Assembly: GCA_934512135.1 (NCBI GenBank)
Contig: CAKSWT010000004.1
Coordinates: 62,001-126,000, forward strand
Length of the DNA: 64,000 bases
Direction of reading: 5' to 3'
Source: an uncultured Oscillospiraceae bacterium
GTDB taxonomy: Bacteria > Bacillota > Clostridia > Oscillospirales > Oscillospiraceae
The notes under the pieces: model-generated
Seen by the model: only the letters and a program-made list of their open reading frames with translations
Told to the model about the DNA's origin: nothing
Database searches by the model: none
Shown: positions 1-8,046 of the stretch, piece after piece
Layout: every line of letters begins with the position of its first letter
Position numbering within the stretch: the first letter of the stretch is position 1
Made by a program: the position numbers and the translations under genes

Positions 1-1433
1 AAAATCCGGGCGTAATCCGCCTTCAGGCAGTTGAGGATTTTCCCGCGAACGGGCATAATCCCCTGGAACTCCGCATCCCGGCTGAGCTTGACGCTGCCCA
101 ATGCGGAATCGCCCTCCACAATGTAGAGCTCCCGCTGCTCGGCATCCTTACTACGGCAGTCCACAAATTTCTGGACACGGTTGGAGATATCCATACTGCC
201 GGTGAGTTTTTTCTTGATGTTGAGTCTGGCCTTCTCCGCCGTCTCCCGGGACCGCTTGTTCACCAGCACCTGGTCGGCGATTCGGTCCGCCTCCTGCTTG
301 TTCTCGATGAAATAGATCTGGAGCCGTGACTTGAAGAACTCCGTCATGGCCTCCTGAATAAATTTATTGTTAATGGCCTTTTTGGTCTGGTTTTCATAGC
401 TGGTCTGGGTGGAGAAGCAGTTTGTCACCAGCACCAGGCAGTCCGCCACGTCCTGGAAGGTGATTTTGCTCTCGTTTTTCGAATACTTCCCCGCCTGCTT
501 GATATAGGCGTCAATGGCGTAGACGAAGCCGGTTTTGGCCGCCTTTTCCGGCGCGCCGCCGTGCTCCAGCCAGGAGGAGTTGTGATAGTATTCAATCCGG
601 CTGACCGCATTGGAGAAGCAGACCGCTGCGGAGATCTTCACCTTGTACTCCGGCTTATCCGCCCGGTCTCGTCCCTTGCGCTCCGCCTCCCAGAACTGGG
701 GCATGGTCAGGGCGTTCTGCTCGGTGAGCTCTGTCACATAGTCCAGAATGCCGTTCTGGTAGCAAAACTCTTGCTCCTCAAATTTGCCCTTCTCCGTCTC
801 ATTTCGCAGCAGGAAGGACACCCCGGCATTCACCACCGCCTGACGCTTGAGAATGTCCTGGTAGTACTCCAGGGGCACATGGATGTCTGTAAACACATCC
901 AGATCCGGCAGCCAGTGGAAGCAAGAGCCGGTCTGTTTCCGGTCCAGCTTCTCGGCCTTTAGTCCGCCGATGTTCTCCCCCTTTTCAAAGTGGAGCGTGT
1001 ATTTTTTCCCGTCCCGGCGGATTACCGCATCAAAAAAGGAGGAGGCGTACTGTGTCGCACAGGCGCCCAAGCCATTGAGGCCCAGAGAATACTCATAGCT
1101 CTCCCCCTCATTGTTGGCATACTTTCCGCCGGCGTAGAGCTCGCAGAACACCAGTTCCCAGTTGAACCGCTGCTCTCCCTCGTTCCAGTCCACAGGGCAG
1201 CCTCGGCCAAAGTCCTCCACCTGGACGGAGTGGTCCAGATACCGGGTCACAATAATCCGCTTGCCGTGTCCCTCTCTGGCCTCGTCAATGGCATTGGAGA
1301 GGATTTCAAACACGGCGTGCTCACAGCCCTCCAGTCCATCGGAGCCAAAAATAACCGCGGGGCGCGACCTTACACGCTCCGCTCCCTTTAACGAGGTAAT
1401 GCTTTCATTGCCATAGGTTTCACGTTTCTTCAT
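1..1433 (-). CDS. Type II topoisomerase subunit B (ParE/GyrB-like), 3'-truncated by window edge
   Basis: The reading frame opens at an ATG at 1433, preceded by GAGG at about 7 nt, and stays open for 477 codons to the left edge, so the C-terminus is missing. It is the ATPase/TOPRIM subunit of a type II topoisomerase, acting on chromosomal DNA. Visible are a GHKL ATPase start (EILSNAIDEA), a DxGxG-like EDFGRGCPV, the ATP-lid region GGKYANN followed by GLNGLGA, and late in the frame the TOPRIM motif EGDSALGS with RGKILN. Two motifs deviate from ordinary GyrB: the MYIGS segment reads RPAVIFGS and the TOPRIM reads EGDSALGSVK rather than EGDSAGGSAK. This suggests a second, ParE-like paralogue rather than the main gyrase. 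The partner A subunit would lie beyond the left edge. Confidence 0.85.
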   Translation of the reverse strand, partial: MKKRETYGNESITSLKGAERVRSRPAVIFGSDGLEGCEHAVFEILSNAIDEAREGHGKRIIVTRYLDHSVQVEDFGRGCPVDWNEGEQRFNWELVFCELYAGGKYANNEGESYEYSLGLNGLGACATQYASSFFDAVIRRDGKKYTLHFEKGENIGGLKAEKLDRKQTGSCFHWLPDLDVFTDIHVPLEYYQDILKRQAVVNAGVSFLLRNETEKGKFEEQEFCYQNGILDYVTELTEQNALTMPQFWEAERKGRDRADKPEYKVKISAAVCFSNAVSRIEYYHNSSWLEHGGAPEKAAKTGFVYAIDAYIKQAGKYSKNESKITFQDVADCLVLVTNCFSTQTSYENQTKKAINNKFIQEAMTEFFKSRLQIYFIENKQEADRIADQVLVNKRSRETAEKARLNIKKKLTGSMDISNRVQKFVDCRSKDAEQRELYIVEGDSALGSVKLSRDAEFQGIMPVRGKILNCLKADYARI

Positions 1434-1543
1434 GGAGTTCCCTCACATCATTCAAAATTCAGGACATACTTTTCCAATTTACATGTATTATATCGCAGAA
1501 TGCCTTGAAAGTCAACCGATTGGGCCGCCCCGCCCAGGAAGAC

Positions 1544-1571
1544 GGGCCGCGGACAAATTTGTCCGCGGCCC
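1544..1571 (-). terminator. Perfect palindrome after the aldo/keto reductase gene
   Basis: Arms GGGCCGCGGACAAA and TTTGTCCGCGGCCC form a perfect inverted repeat 13 nt beyond the stop of the minus-strand operon that ends at 1584. There is no T-run on the transcribed strand, so it could be a terminator of limited strength or a 3'-end stabilising hairpin. The rest of the gap to the topoisomerase start (1434-1543) shows nothing recognisable. Confidence 0.5.
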
Positions 1572-1583
1572 GAGGTTTCCGGT

Positions 1584-2696
1584 TCAGGTTTCCGTCTCGA
1601 ATGTGGCTGCCGTTTCCTTCAGCAGCTGGGTAATGGGCAGATGCTGGGGACAGATTCGCTCACACTGTCTGCATCCCACACAGTCCGACGCCTTTCCATG
1701 ATCCTTCGTGTTGACCTTGTAATAGAAGTCGCTGCTCCAATCCTGATACCGCCGTTTGGTATTCAGGCAGGCAAAGAGATCCGGAATTTGAATGTGCTTG
1801 GGACATCCGGGGACACAGTACCGGCAGGCGGTACAGGCCACCGTATTCTGGGCCTTCAGCATCTCCCGGACCTGCTCCACCGCCTTGAGCTCCTCCTGAT
1901 TAAGGGGCCGAAAGTCCTCCATGTAGCTTACGTTGTCCTCCAGCTGGCCGATGGTACTCATGCCGCTGAGGACCATCTCGATGCCCGGGAAGGACGCCGC
2001 ATAGCGGATGGCATAGCTGGCAGGGCTCCCGCCGCCCAGGGCTGCGAAAATCTCTGCCGCCTCCGCCGGAAGGTCGCTGAGTCCGCCGCCCTTAACCGGC
2101 TCCATCACCAAAATGGGCTTTTGGAACCTCCGGCACACGTCGTAGACCGCCTTGCTCTCAATGCTGGGGTTGTCATAATCAAGGTAGTTAAACTGAATCT
2201 GCACCGCCTCAATGTCCGGCTGTTCCGAAAGAATTCGCTCCAGCACGGAGGCCTTGTCATGGAAGGAGATGCCCATATGCCGGAGCTTTCCCTGGGCCTT
2301 CATCTTCCGCACCGCCTCAAAGGCATTGCAGGAAAGGAATTTCTGATACACCTCCGCAGACAGGGCATGCATGAGATAGTAGTCAAAATACCCCGCCCCG
2401 GTGGCCTCCAGCTGGGTGTCCATCAGCCGGTAGATGTCTGCCTCCGACTGGAAGCAGCTCCCGGAGAGCTTGTCCGTCAGCAGGAACGCCTCTCTGGGGT
2501 ACCGCTTCACCAGCCCCTCCCGGATGGCGGTCTCGCTTTTGCCCCCCAGATAGACATGGGCTGTGTCAAAATAGCGGAACCCCGCCTCCAGATACCGATC
2601 GATCATCTGGTTGAACTGAGCCTGATCCACCTCTCCCTCAGCCCCGCCGATCATAGGAAGGCGCATACAGCCAAACCCCAGTTTTTTCAACTTCAC
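1584..2696 (-). CDS. Aldo/keto reductase with C-terminal 4Fe-4S ferredoxin domain
   Basis: This is a 370-residue cytoplasmic NAD(P)H- and iron-sulfur-dependent oxidoreductase. The N-terminus KLGFGCMRLP and the TIM-barrel segments FDTAHVYLGGKSE and MGISFHDK are those of the AKR superfamily. The C-terminus carries two cluster motifs (CTACRYCVPGCP, CVGCRQCERICP). I start it at GTG 2696, because GGAGG sits about 7 nt upstream and the GTG overlaps the stop of the preceding gene as GTGA; the upstream ATG at 2741 lies inside that gene. It is the last gene of the molybdoenzyme operon and is translationally coupled to it. A role in supplying or removing electrons for the same aromatic substrate is inferred; the substrate cannot be read from sequence. 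Confidence 0.88.
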   Translation of the reverse strand: MKLKKLGFGCMRLPMIGGAEGEVDQAQFNQMIDRYLEAGFRYFDTAHVYLGGKSETAIREGLVKRYPREAFLLTDKLSGSCFQSEADIYRLMDTQLEATGAGYFDYYLMHALSAEVYQKFLSCNAFEAVRKMKAQGKLRHMGISFHDKASVLERILSEQPDIEAVQIQFNYLDYDNPSIESKAVYDVCRRFQKPILVMEPVKGGGLSDLPAEAAEIFAALGGGSPASYAIRYAASFPGIEMVLSGMSTIGQLEDNVSYMEDFRPLNQEELKAVEQVREMLKAQNTVACTACRYCVPGCPKHIQIPDLFACLNTKRRYQDWSSDFYYKVNTKDHGKASDCVGCRQCERICPQHLPITQLLKETAATFETET

Positions 2697-3514
2697 TTCG
2701 TCTCCTCCCGTTCCAGAGGAATGTCTCCCAGATTCACGCACTGGCGGGTACGCAGCTTCTCAAACAGCTTCACCCCATAGCCCTGCATCTGAATGGACAG
2801 ATCAAACAGCCCCACCGGCAAATCATTGAACCAAAAATCTCCGTACTCGTCCGTCCGGGTCTCCCAGCGCTTTCCGCCGGAATTCAGCAGACACCGTGCA
2901 CCGATCACCACTTCTTTCTCAACCGGGTCATAGACGGTTCCGGCGATAAACCGGCCGGGGATATTCCGATAGTACACCCGGGGACCCGCTCCGGTCTCCG
3001 GCTTCAGCACCGAGGCCCCCTCAATCAGATCCTGCAGATCCGCTTCCTCTCCGAATTGCAGCGCATCTGTGGGACATGCCTCCACACACCGGGGCTGCTT
3101 GGCTCCGTGGTCCAGCAGATGGGCACAGCCGGTGCACTTCTGGGCGATGTGCTCCTGTTCATTGAAGAACACTGCATCATAGGGGCAGGCCGTCACGCAC
3201 TTGCCGCAGCCGGTGCACTTGGCCGGGTCGATGAGGATTAGCCCGTCCTCCCGGCGATAGATGGCCTCTGGGTCACAGACCGCCATGCAGGCCGCGTTCC
3301 GGCAGTGGTTGCACAGCCGGGAGATATAGTGGATCCGCACCTTGGGAATCGTCCCCTGGACGTGATCCGTCACCCGGCACCAAAACTGCCCCGTCAGAGG
3401 CTGGGGCTTGGCGTAGGGCATCCAGTCATTTTGGGCATGCTCGTCCTTGCAGGCCAGCTGACAGTTATAGCAGCCGGAGCATTTGGCCACATCAATTACA
3501 AATGCCTTTCCCAT
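2693..3514 (-). CDS. Transhydroxylase-type small subunit: multi-cluster ferredoxin with C-terminal beta-barrel
   Basis: This is a 273-residue electron-transfer subunit. Residues 1-170 hold four cysteine groups of the DmsB type (CSGCYNCQLAC, CNHCRNAAC, CTGCGKCVTACP, CTGCAHLL), enough for three or four [4Fe-4S] clusters. From about residue 180 the chain becomes a Cna/transthyretin-like beta domain (YYRNIPGRF, then SGGKRWETRTDEYGDFWF). That ferredoxin-plus-beta-barrel layout and the length match, from memory, the small subunit of pyrogallol-phloroglucinol transhydroxylase of Pelobacter acidigallici (about 275 aa) rather than ordinary DmsB proteins. The start is ATG 3514, which overlaps the stop of the large-subunit gene (TGATG), with AAGGAGG 7 nt upstream. 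No signal peptide is present, so it is cytoplasmic. Confidence 0.88.
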   Translation of the reverse strand: MGKAFVIDVAKCSGCYNCQLACKDEHAQNDWMPYAKPQPLTGQFWCRVTDHVQGTIPKVRIHYISRLCNHCRNAACMAVCDPEAIYRREDGLILIDPAKCTGCGKCVTACPYDAVFFNEQEHIAQKCTGCAHLLDHGAKQPRCVEACPTDALQFGEEADLQDLIEGASVLKPETGAGPRVYYRNIPGRFIAGTVYDPVEKEVVIGARCLLNSGGKRWETRTDEYGDFWFNDLPVGLFDLSIQMQGYGVKLFEKLRTRQCVNLGDIPLEREETK

Positions 3515-6255
3515 CACTTTGCCTCCTTCTCATCCAGCAGCCAGCCCTGGAGACACACCCCTGCGTCCGGATCCACATGCCGGGCAAAGGCCTCCGGGTA
3601 ATCCCGCTTCCACTGGTTCATTTCCTCCTCGGTCACCTTCTCCACCTCCACCAGGAAGCCGGAGACCGCCATTCCCGTGGCATTTTTCGAGGTGGTAGAC
3701 GTGGGGGTGATGGTGTTGATGTCGCCGCCCCGGTCCAGCCATCCGGGAATAATGGGATCCAGCCGGGAGCCATGGTCCACATAGCAGGTCTGAGGGATCA
3801 GGCGCTCCGTCACATAGGCCCCGCACAGCACCACCCCTCGCTCATTGAACACCTTAACAATATCTCCGTGGTGGATTCCGCGCTTCTCCGCCTCGGAGGT
3901 ATGCATCCACACCGGCTCATACTGGTATCCATCCTTCCCCCGGATCTTCATGGTCTCCACCTCGCGGTTCCACACAATGTCGTCGCACTGGGCGTGCATC
4001 CGCCAGCGGCCGTGATTGGACATACACAGCAGGGGGTATTTCTTTGCCCGTTCCGAGCTGAGCCGCTCATCGTGGCTCTCGCTCTTTTCCACCCAATGGG
4101 GCACCGGCGGCCGCTCCGGGTCATCCGGGGTGTATTTCGCAATCTCCGTGGAGTAATATTCCAGCTTGCCTGTGGGGGTACTCAAGGGATGGTTCTCCGG
4201 ATCCTGATAGAAGTCGTAGAGACCGGCGGGAATCTTCTCCACCTCCTCGGACTCCTTGCAGGGCACCACAAAGATCTTTCTCCGGCGGAACTCCTCCCAG
4301 GTCATATATTCTTCACAGCCGGTGGCCTTATAGAAGAAGCGCACCCGCTCCTCCTCGCTGAGATGGCCGGTGTAGGCCGCGTAATACTCCGGCCCCAGCT
4401 TCTCCGCCACCTTGGCGCAGACGTCGAAGTCGCTGACGGATTCTCCTACCGGCGGGCAGCAGGGCTCCTCCAGATAAATGGACGTAAAGCCGCCGGAGGA
4501 CATATCGTTCCCCAGATCGTTCATTTCGTGCTTGGTCACCACAGGGAAGATAATATCCGCAAAATAGCAGTCGTTTTCCAGCCAGGGATGCTGTGCCACA
4601 ATGCACTCAATGGACGGGTCCTGAAAGGCCTTCATGGTCAGGTTTCCGTCGTTCCAGCAGGTGGTCTGACAGGGCGCATCCGTCCAAATCATATGGACCC
4701 GGCTGAGCCCCGGTCTGGGATACTGCATTTCCTTGAACTGATACTGCTGTGTGGGATAGCGGTAGTTGTCCCCTACGGGCTGCTGGGAGGAGGAGAAGCA
4801 CTGAAGCCCCCGCCATTCCGCATGGCCCTCCAAAATAGCCTTGTGAATGCAGCACCGGGGAATAAACTGCTTGGGAGCCGGAAGCTGCCGGAACAGGTCA
4901 ATCAGCTCCGGCGCCCGCTGCTTCTGGGCTTCATTGAGCTGGAACCGTCCCGCAATATTGATGTGGGGCTCCACATCTCCGTCCACCGGCCGAAGGGCAT
5001 CGGCAATGGCCGTGATTTTCGGCACAAACTTTCCCTGATAGGGCACCGGGTAGTCCTTGTTCCAGAGATTCCACTCGATCATTTTGGCCTGATGGACGCC
5101 GGGCTTTCCCACCCCCCGCATGCCCAGGAGCATAACCTCCAGCCGGGCCGGCTCCGAGGAATAGGGCCCACGGATATAGCAGCCGCCGTTTCCGTGGATA
5201 ATGGACGCCGTTTTTTTCGCCCAATCCCGGGCCAGCGCCTTGATGGTCCACTCCTTGACGCCGCATTTCTCGCTGGCCCAGGCCGGTGTTTTGGGTACTC
5301 CGTCCTCCCGGCCCAGAACATAGTCCTCAAACTTGTCAAAGCCGTAGGCGTGACTGGCAATATACTCCTTGTCGTAGGTGTCCTCTGTGATCCAGATATA
5401 GGCAATGGCCAGCTGCAGCGCCACATCGGTGTTGGGCAGAATGGGAATCCACTTGTCTCCATGCACCGCCGCGCCATAGTTGAGGTCCGGGCACACATAC
5501 ACGCTTTTCAGGCCGATCTCGCTGAGATAATAGCACAGCCGAGAGGGCATATGGCTCACCACCCCCAGCGGGGTGGTCTCCGGGTCACAGCCCCAAAACA
5601 GCAGCAGATCAGCGTGCTTGGCAATATCCGGGTACAGGTTCGCCTGCGGCGCCATTTCTCCCACCGGTTCGCAGCCCCAGACATACTTTGCGCCCCAGAA
5701 CCAGCCCTCCCAGGAGTCCATATTGCGCATCTGGAGGGTGTAGCCGCCCATCAGGCTCAGCAGCCGGTTGGGGCAGCCGTGGCTGGGGGCCACGTTCTTT
5801 CCCTCGCCATGCATGTCCGCCTGGCAGAGCACCGCCTCCGGACCGTAGGTCTCCTTCTGCCGCTTCAGCTCATCCGCCACAATCTGGGCCGCTTCATCCC
5901 AGCTGATGCGGACATACTTGGATTTTCCCCGATTCTGGGGGTTCCGCGCCCCCTTAGGGTCCCAGTCCACCCGCTTAAGGGGGTACATCACCCGGTTGGG
6001 GGAGTAGACCCGGGATTTGTAGCCCAGGCCAAAGGGGGTGATGGTCACCCGGTTGGGCGCCTGAAAGGTCTTGCCCCGGGCCTCGATCTTCCACGGGTTA
6101 CAGTATTTGTCCGTATACGCTGTATCGTAAAAATACGGCCGGATTCGGGTGATTTTTCCGTCCTTGGAGTCCACCTGACAGGGGGCGCCGCTTTCCGGGC
6201 CCATCAGGCTGAAGGAAACAATACTCTGCTGATCCGGTGTGAATTTATCTGACAT
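3514..6255 (-). CDS. Mo-bis-MGD enzyme, pyrogallol-phloroglucinol transhydroxylase / catechol dehydroxylase family, large subunit
   Basis: This is a 913-residue catalytic subunit of the DMSO reductase superfamily. There is no Tat signal and no N-terminal CxxC cluster motif, so it is cytoplasmic and depends on its small subunit for clusters. Residues 180-182 read Asp-Ser-Trp within NMDSWEGWFWG, equivalent to Asp174-Ser175-Trp176 of Pelobacter transhydroxylase, where Ser ligates Mo. His149 aligns with its catalytic His144. Other shared stretches are YDKEY, DYVLG, RDWAKK, PVGES and RGGDIN. The position of its Tyr152 is a Pro here, so the substrate may differ; gut catechol dehydroxylases belong to the same family. 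The start is ATG 6255 with AAGGAGG 9 nt upstream; the longer frame to 6339 has no such site. It lies downstream of mobA (80-nt gap) and is coupled to the small subunit. A reaction on a di- or trihydroxybenzene is the likely role. Confidence 0.88.
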   Translation of the reverse strand: MSDKFTPDQQSIVSFSLMGPESGAPCQVDSKDGKITRIRPYFYDTAYTDKYCNPWKIEARGKTFQAPNRVTITPFGLGYKSRVYSPNRVMYPLKRVDWDPKGARNPQNRGKSKYVRISWDEAAQIVADELKRQKETYGPEAVLCQADMHGEGKNVAPSHGCPNRLLSLMGGYTLQMRNMDSWEGWFWGAKYVWGCEPVGEMAPQANLYPDIAKHADLLLFWGCDPETTPLGVVSHMPSRLCYYLSEIGLKSVYVCPDLNYGAAVHGDKWIPILPNTDVALQLAIAYIWITEDTYDKEYIASHAYGFDKFEDYVLGREDGVPKTPAWASEKCGVKEWTIKALARDWAKKTASIIHGNGGCYIRGPYSSEPARLEVMLLGMRGVGKPGVHQAKMIEWNLWNKDYPVPYQGKFVPKITAIADALRPVDGDVEPHINIAGRFQLNEAQKQRAPELIDLFRQLPAPKQFIPRCCIHKAILEGHAEWRGLQCFSSSQQPVGDNYRYPTQQYQFKEMQYPRPGLSRVHMIWTDAPCQTTCWNDGNLTMKAFQDPSIECIVAQHPWLENDCYFADIIFPVVTKHEMNDLGNDMSSGGFTSIYLEEPCCPPVGESVSDFDVCAKVAEKLGPEYYAAYTGHLSEEERVRFFYKATGCEEYMTWEEFRRRKIFVVPCKESEEVEKIPAGLYDFYQDPENHPLSTPTGKLEYYSTEIAKYTPDDPERPPVPHWVEKSESHDERLSSERAKKYPLLCMSNHGRWRMHAQCDDIVWNREVETMKIRGKDGYQYEPVWMHTSEAEKRGIHHGDIVKVFNERGVVLCGAYVTERLIPQTCYVDHGSRLDPIIPGWLDRGGDINTITPTSTTSKNATGMAVSGFLVEVEKVTEEEMNQWKRDYPEAFARHVDPDAGVCLQGWLLDEKEAK

Positions 6256-6335
6256 GAAACCTGCCTCCTTTTCCGGCAATTCACCTATATTATAGCGAAT
6301 TTTGGCGCAACTTGAAACAAGAAATCTCCGATTCG

Positions 6336-6956
6336 TCACACACGGTGGGTTGTGACCTCACAACAGGATTCCCGTTCTTTCCAGGCCGCCCGGGCCGCTT
6401 CGTACTCCTCCGGAGTATTGACGTTTTGAAGGACCCGTTCCAGGAAAACGTCCCCCAGGGTCTCCTCAGGGACCCACTGCACTTCCATGCGATCAAACAT
6501 CCCCCGGAAGGACCGACGCCCCTCCTGAAGGCACTGCTCCACCGCCGCAAGGCAGCTTCGGCGGTATACCGCAAAGGTGGGCTCTAGGGTCCCGTCTCTT
6601 CTCCGGATCACGCAGGCGTCTGCCGTCCCCAGATTCTCCACCAGTCTCCGGGCCAGAGCCCGGGTGCCAAAGGGCAGATCCGTGGCCGTCAAAAACACCC
6701 CTTCGGCATCCGTCTCCCGGAACGCCGCCTCCAGCCCGGCCAAGGGTCCCTGGCCCGGATGCAGGTCCACCAACTCTCCGGCGCCGAACAGGGGGAATTT
6801 CCCCCGCTCTCCCACGGAGACATACACCGGAAACTCAGGCGCATATTCCCGAACCAGCCGGGACAAGAAGGTCCCGGCACCCAGGGGCAGCGCCGCCTTG
6901 TCCCGGCCCATCCGCCGGGACCGTCCCCCCGCCAGAATCACACAAATGGTTTTCAA
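6336..6956 (-). CDS. mobA: Molybdenum cofactor guanylyltransferase MobA
   Basis: This 206-residue protein transfers GMP from GTP to molybdopterin, giving the guanine dinucleotide cofactor that bis-MGD enzymes need. The N-terminal nucleotide-binding motif LAGGRSRRMGRDKA is diagnostic, followed by GPLAGLEAA and TATDLPF. Length is normal for the family. Its start overlaps the stop of the upstream regulator gene (ATGA at 6953-6956) and the molybdoenzyme large subunit follows 80 nt downstream. The placement suggests cofactor maturation is co-expressed with the enzyme that consumes it. Confidence 0.93.
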   Translation of the reverse strand: MKTICVILAGGRSRRMGRDKAALPLGAGTFLSRLVREYAPEFPVYVSVGERGKFPLFGAGELVDLHPGQGPLAGLEAAFRETDAEGVFLTATDLPFGTRALARRLVENLGTADACVIRRRDGTLEPTFAVYRRSCLAAVEQCLQEGRRSFRGMFDRMEVQWVPEETLGDVFLERVLQNVNTPEEYEAARAAWKERESCCEVTTHRV

Positions 6957-7840
6957 CGATAAAACACCTTCCCCGTCTCCCTGAGGTCATAGGCTCCTGT
7001 GGCGGCAATCTCATCCCGGAAGCCCGGCCCGGTGAGATACTCCATCATCAGCCGGAAAGTCGGCTCCTGCTGCCGCTCCCGCAGGAACACCAGGTCATAC
7101 CACTCCGTCTGCAGCGGCAGAAAATCCACGCCGTCCACCTGTCGGGCCGCCATTTCCGCTCCCATGCCAAAATCCGCCTCACCCCGGGCCACCGCACCGG
7201 CAATGGACAGATGATTGTTATATTCCTGCTCGGCATATCCCGGAATGCTCCGCCGGTCGATTCCATAGGCCTTGAGCTTTTCGTCCAAAAGGATCCGTGT
7301 GCCGCTGCCCTTTTCCCGATTGACCAGGGTGATTTTTCCGGTGCCCAAGCTCTGAATTCCGGCAATTCTCTTGGGATTTCCCTTGGCAACGTAAATTCCC
7401 ATGGTCCGCCCCAGCAGCCGCACCACCACCACCGGCATTCCCGGCAGGAGCCGGGTGATAAAGGGGAAATTATAGGTCCCTGTCTCTTCGTCCCAGAGGT
7501 GGGATGTGGCAATGTCCGCCTTTCCCTGATAGAGCTGATGCAGACTGTTATAGCTGCCCGCATAGCTCCGAAGCACAGGCGCCGCCCCCGGAAGCATGGA
7601 CACATGATTGGCGATGATATTTAGACAGCTGTCTTGGCCGCAGAGCACAATCCCGCCGCCGGAGGTCTCTCGGTCTCCTCCGGGCTGGAGGAGCTTCTTT
7701 AGGTCCTCCCGGTCAATCCGCACCTGTTTCCCGATCTTTACCGCGGGAATTTCTCCCCGCTTGACCATCTCATACACCGTGGCCTTTTTGACCTTCAGCA
7801 GCTCCGCCGCTTCCTGGGCTGTCAGCAATTCCTGTCCCAT
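6953..7840 (-). CDS. Regulator: excisionase-type HTH fused to a periplasmic-binding-protein-like domain
   Basis: This is a 295-residue cytoplasmic protein. Residues 5-50 are an HTH_17/excisionase helix-turn-helix (LLTAQEAAELLKVKKATVYE, then IPAVKIGKQVRI). Residues from about 65 onward resemble a PBP-like ligand domain, of the type attached to molybdate or tungstate regulators in clostridia and archaea (LYQGKADIATSHLWD, NREKGSGTRILLDE, GEADFGMG). It lacks a signal peptide. The start at ATG 7840 has a GGGGGAGG site close upstream; a longer start at 7885 is possible. It heads the mobA-transhydroxylase operon and is divergent from modABC, so sensing of molybdate (or of the aromatic substrate) and control of both transcripts is inferred. 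Confidence 0.75.
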   Translation of the reverse strand: MGQELLTAQEAAELLKVKKATVYEMVKRGEIPAVKIGKQVRIDREDLKKLLQPGGDRETSGGGIVLCGQDSCLNIIANHVSMLPGAAPVLRSYAGSYNSLHQLYQGKADIATSHLWDEETGTYNFPFITRLLPGMPVVVVRLLGRTMGIYVAKGNPKRIAGIQSLGTGKITLVNREKGSGTRILLDEKLKAYGIDRRSIPGYAEQEYNNHLSIAGAVARGEADFGMGAEMAARQVDGVDFLPLQTEWYDLVFLRERQQEPTFRLMMEYLTGPGFRDEIAATGAYDLRETGKVFYR

Positions 7841-7875
7841 GACCCTCCCCCTTTTCCGTTCCATTCTATACAAAT

Positions 7876-7904
7876 ATAGTAACACACTCTAAAATGGTTG
7901 TACA
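7876..7904 (-). promoter_or_regulatory. Promoter of the regulator-mobA-transhydroxylase operon
   Basis: On the minus strand TGTACA and TACTAT are separated by 17 nt and sit 36 nt upstream of the regulator's ATG. The -35 match is weak, which fits a regulated promoter. Confidence 0.4.
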
Positions 7905-7973
7905 CGGCTTTTTTCAAATGATGTAACAGCCAATTAGGTGTGGCAGCGTATCTTTTTGTTGTTTTTTATGCTG

Positions 7974-8002
7974 TTGCGTTTTGTTTTGTTATGTATTATA
8001 AT
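7974..8002 (+). promoter_or_regulatory. Promoter of modABC
   Basis: TTGCGT, 17 nt, TATAAT, ending 44 nt before the modA start. The 7905-7973 stretch between the two divergent promoters is AT-rich and would be where the divergent regulator binds; no clear dyad is visible there. Confidence 0.55.
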
Positions 8003-8046
8003 GTGGACAGGATGAAACCACAATTACCAGGAAAGGATCGATTCCC

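Noticed and set aside
1641..2780. 379-codon plus-strand frame
   Set aside because: Antisense of the aldo/keto reductase gene, whose cysteine clusters and coupling to the upstream gene are unambiguous.
3502..6252. 916-codon open frame on the plus strand
   Set aside because: It is the antisense shadow of the molybdoenzyme large subunit in GC-rich DNA: no domain, no ribosome binding site, and the minus strand carries clear catalytic motifs.
2693..6255. DMSO, thiosulfate or polysulfide reductase
   Set aside because: No Tat signal, no membrane anchor subunit and no N-terminal FeS motif in the large subunit; the beta-barrel tail of the small subunit points to the transhydroxylase group.
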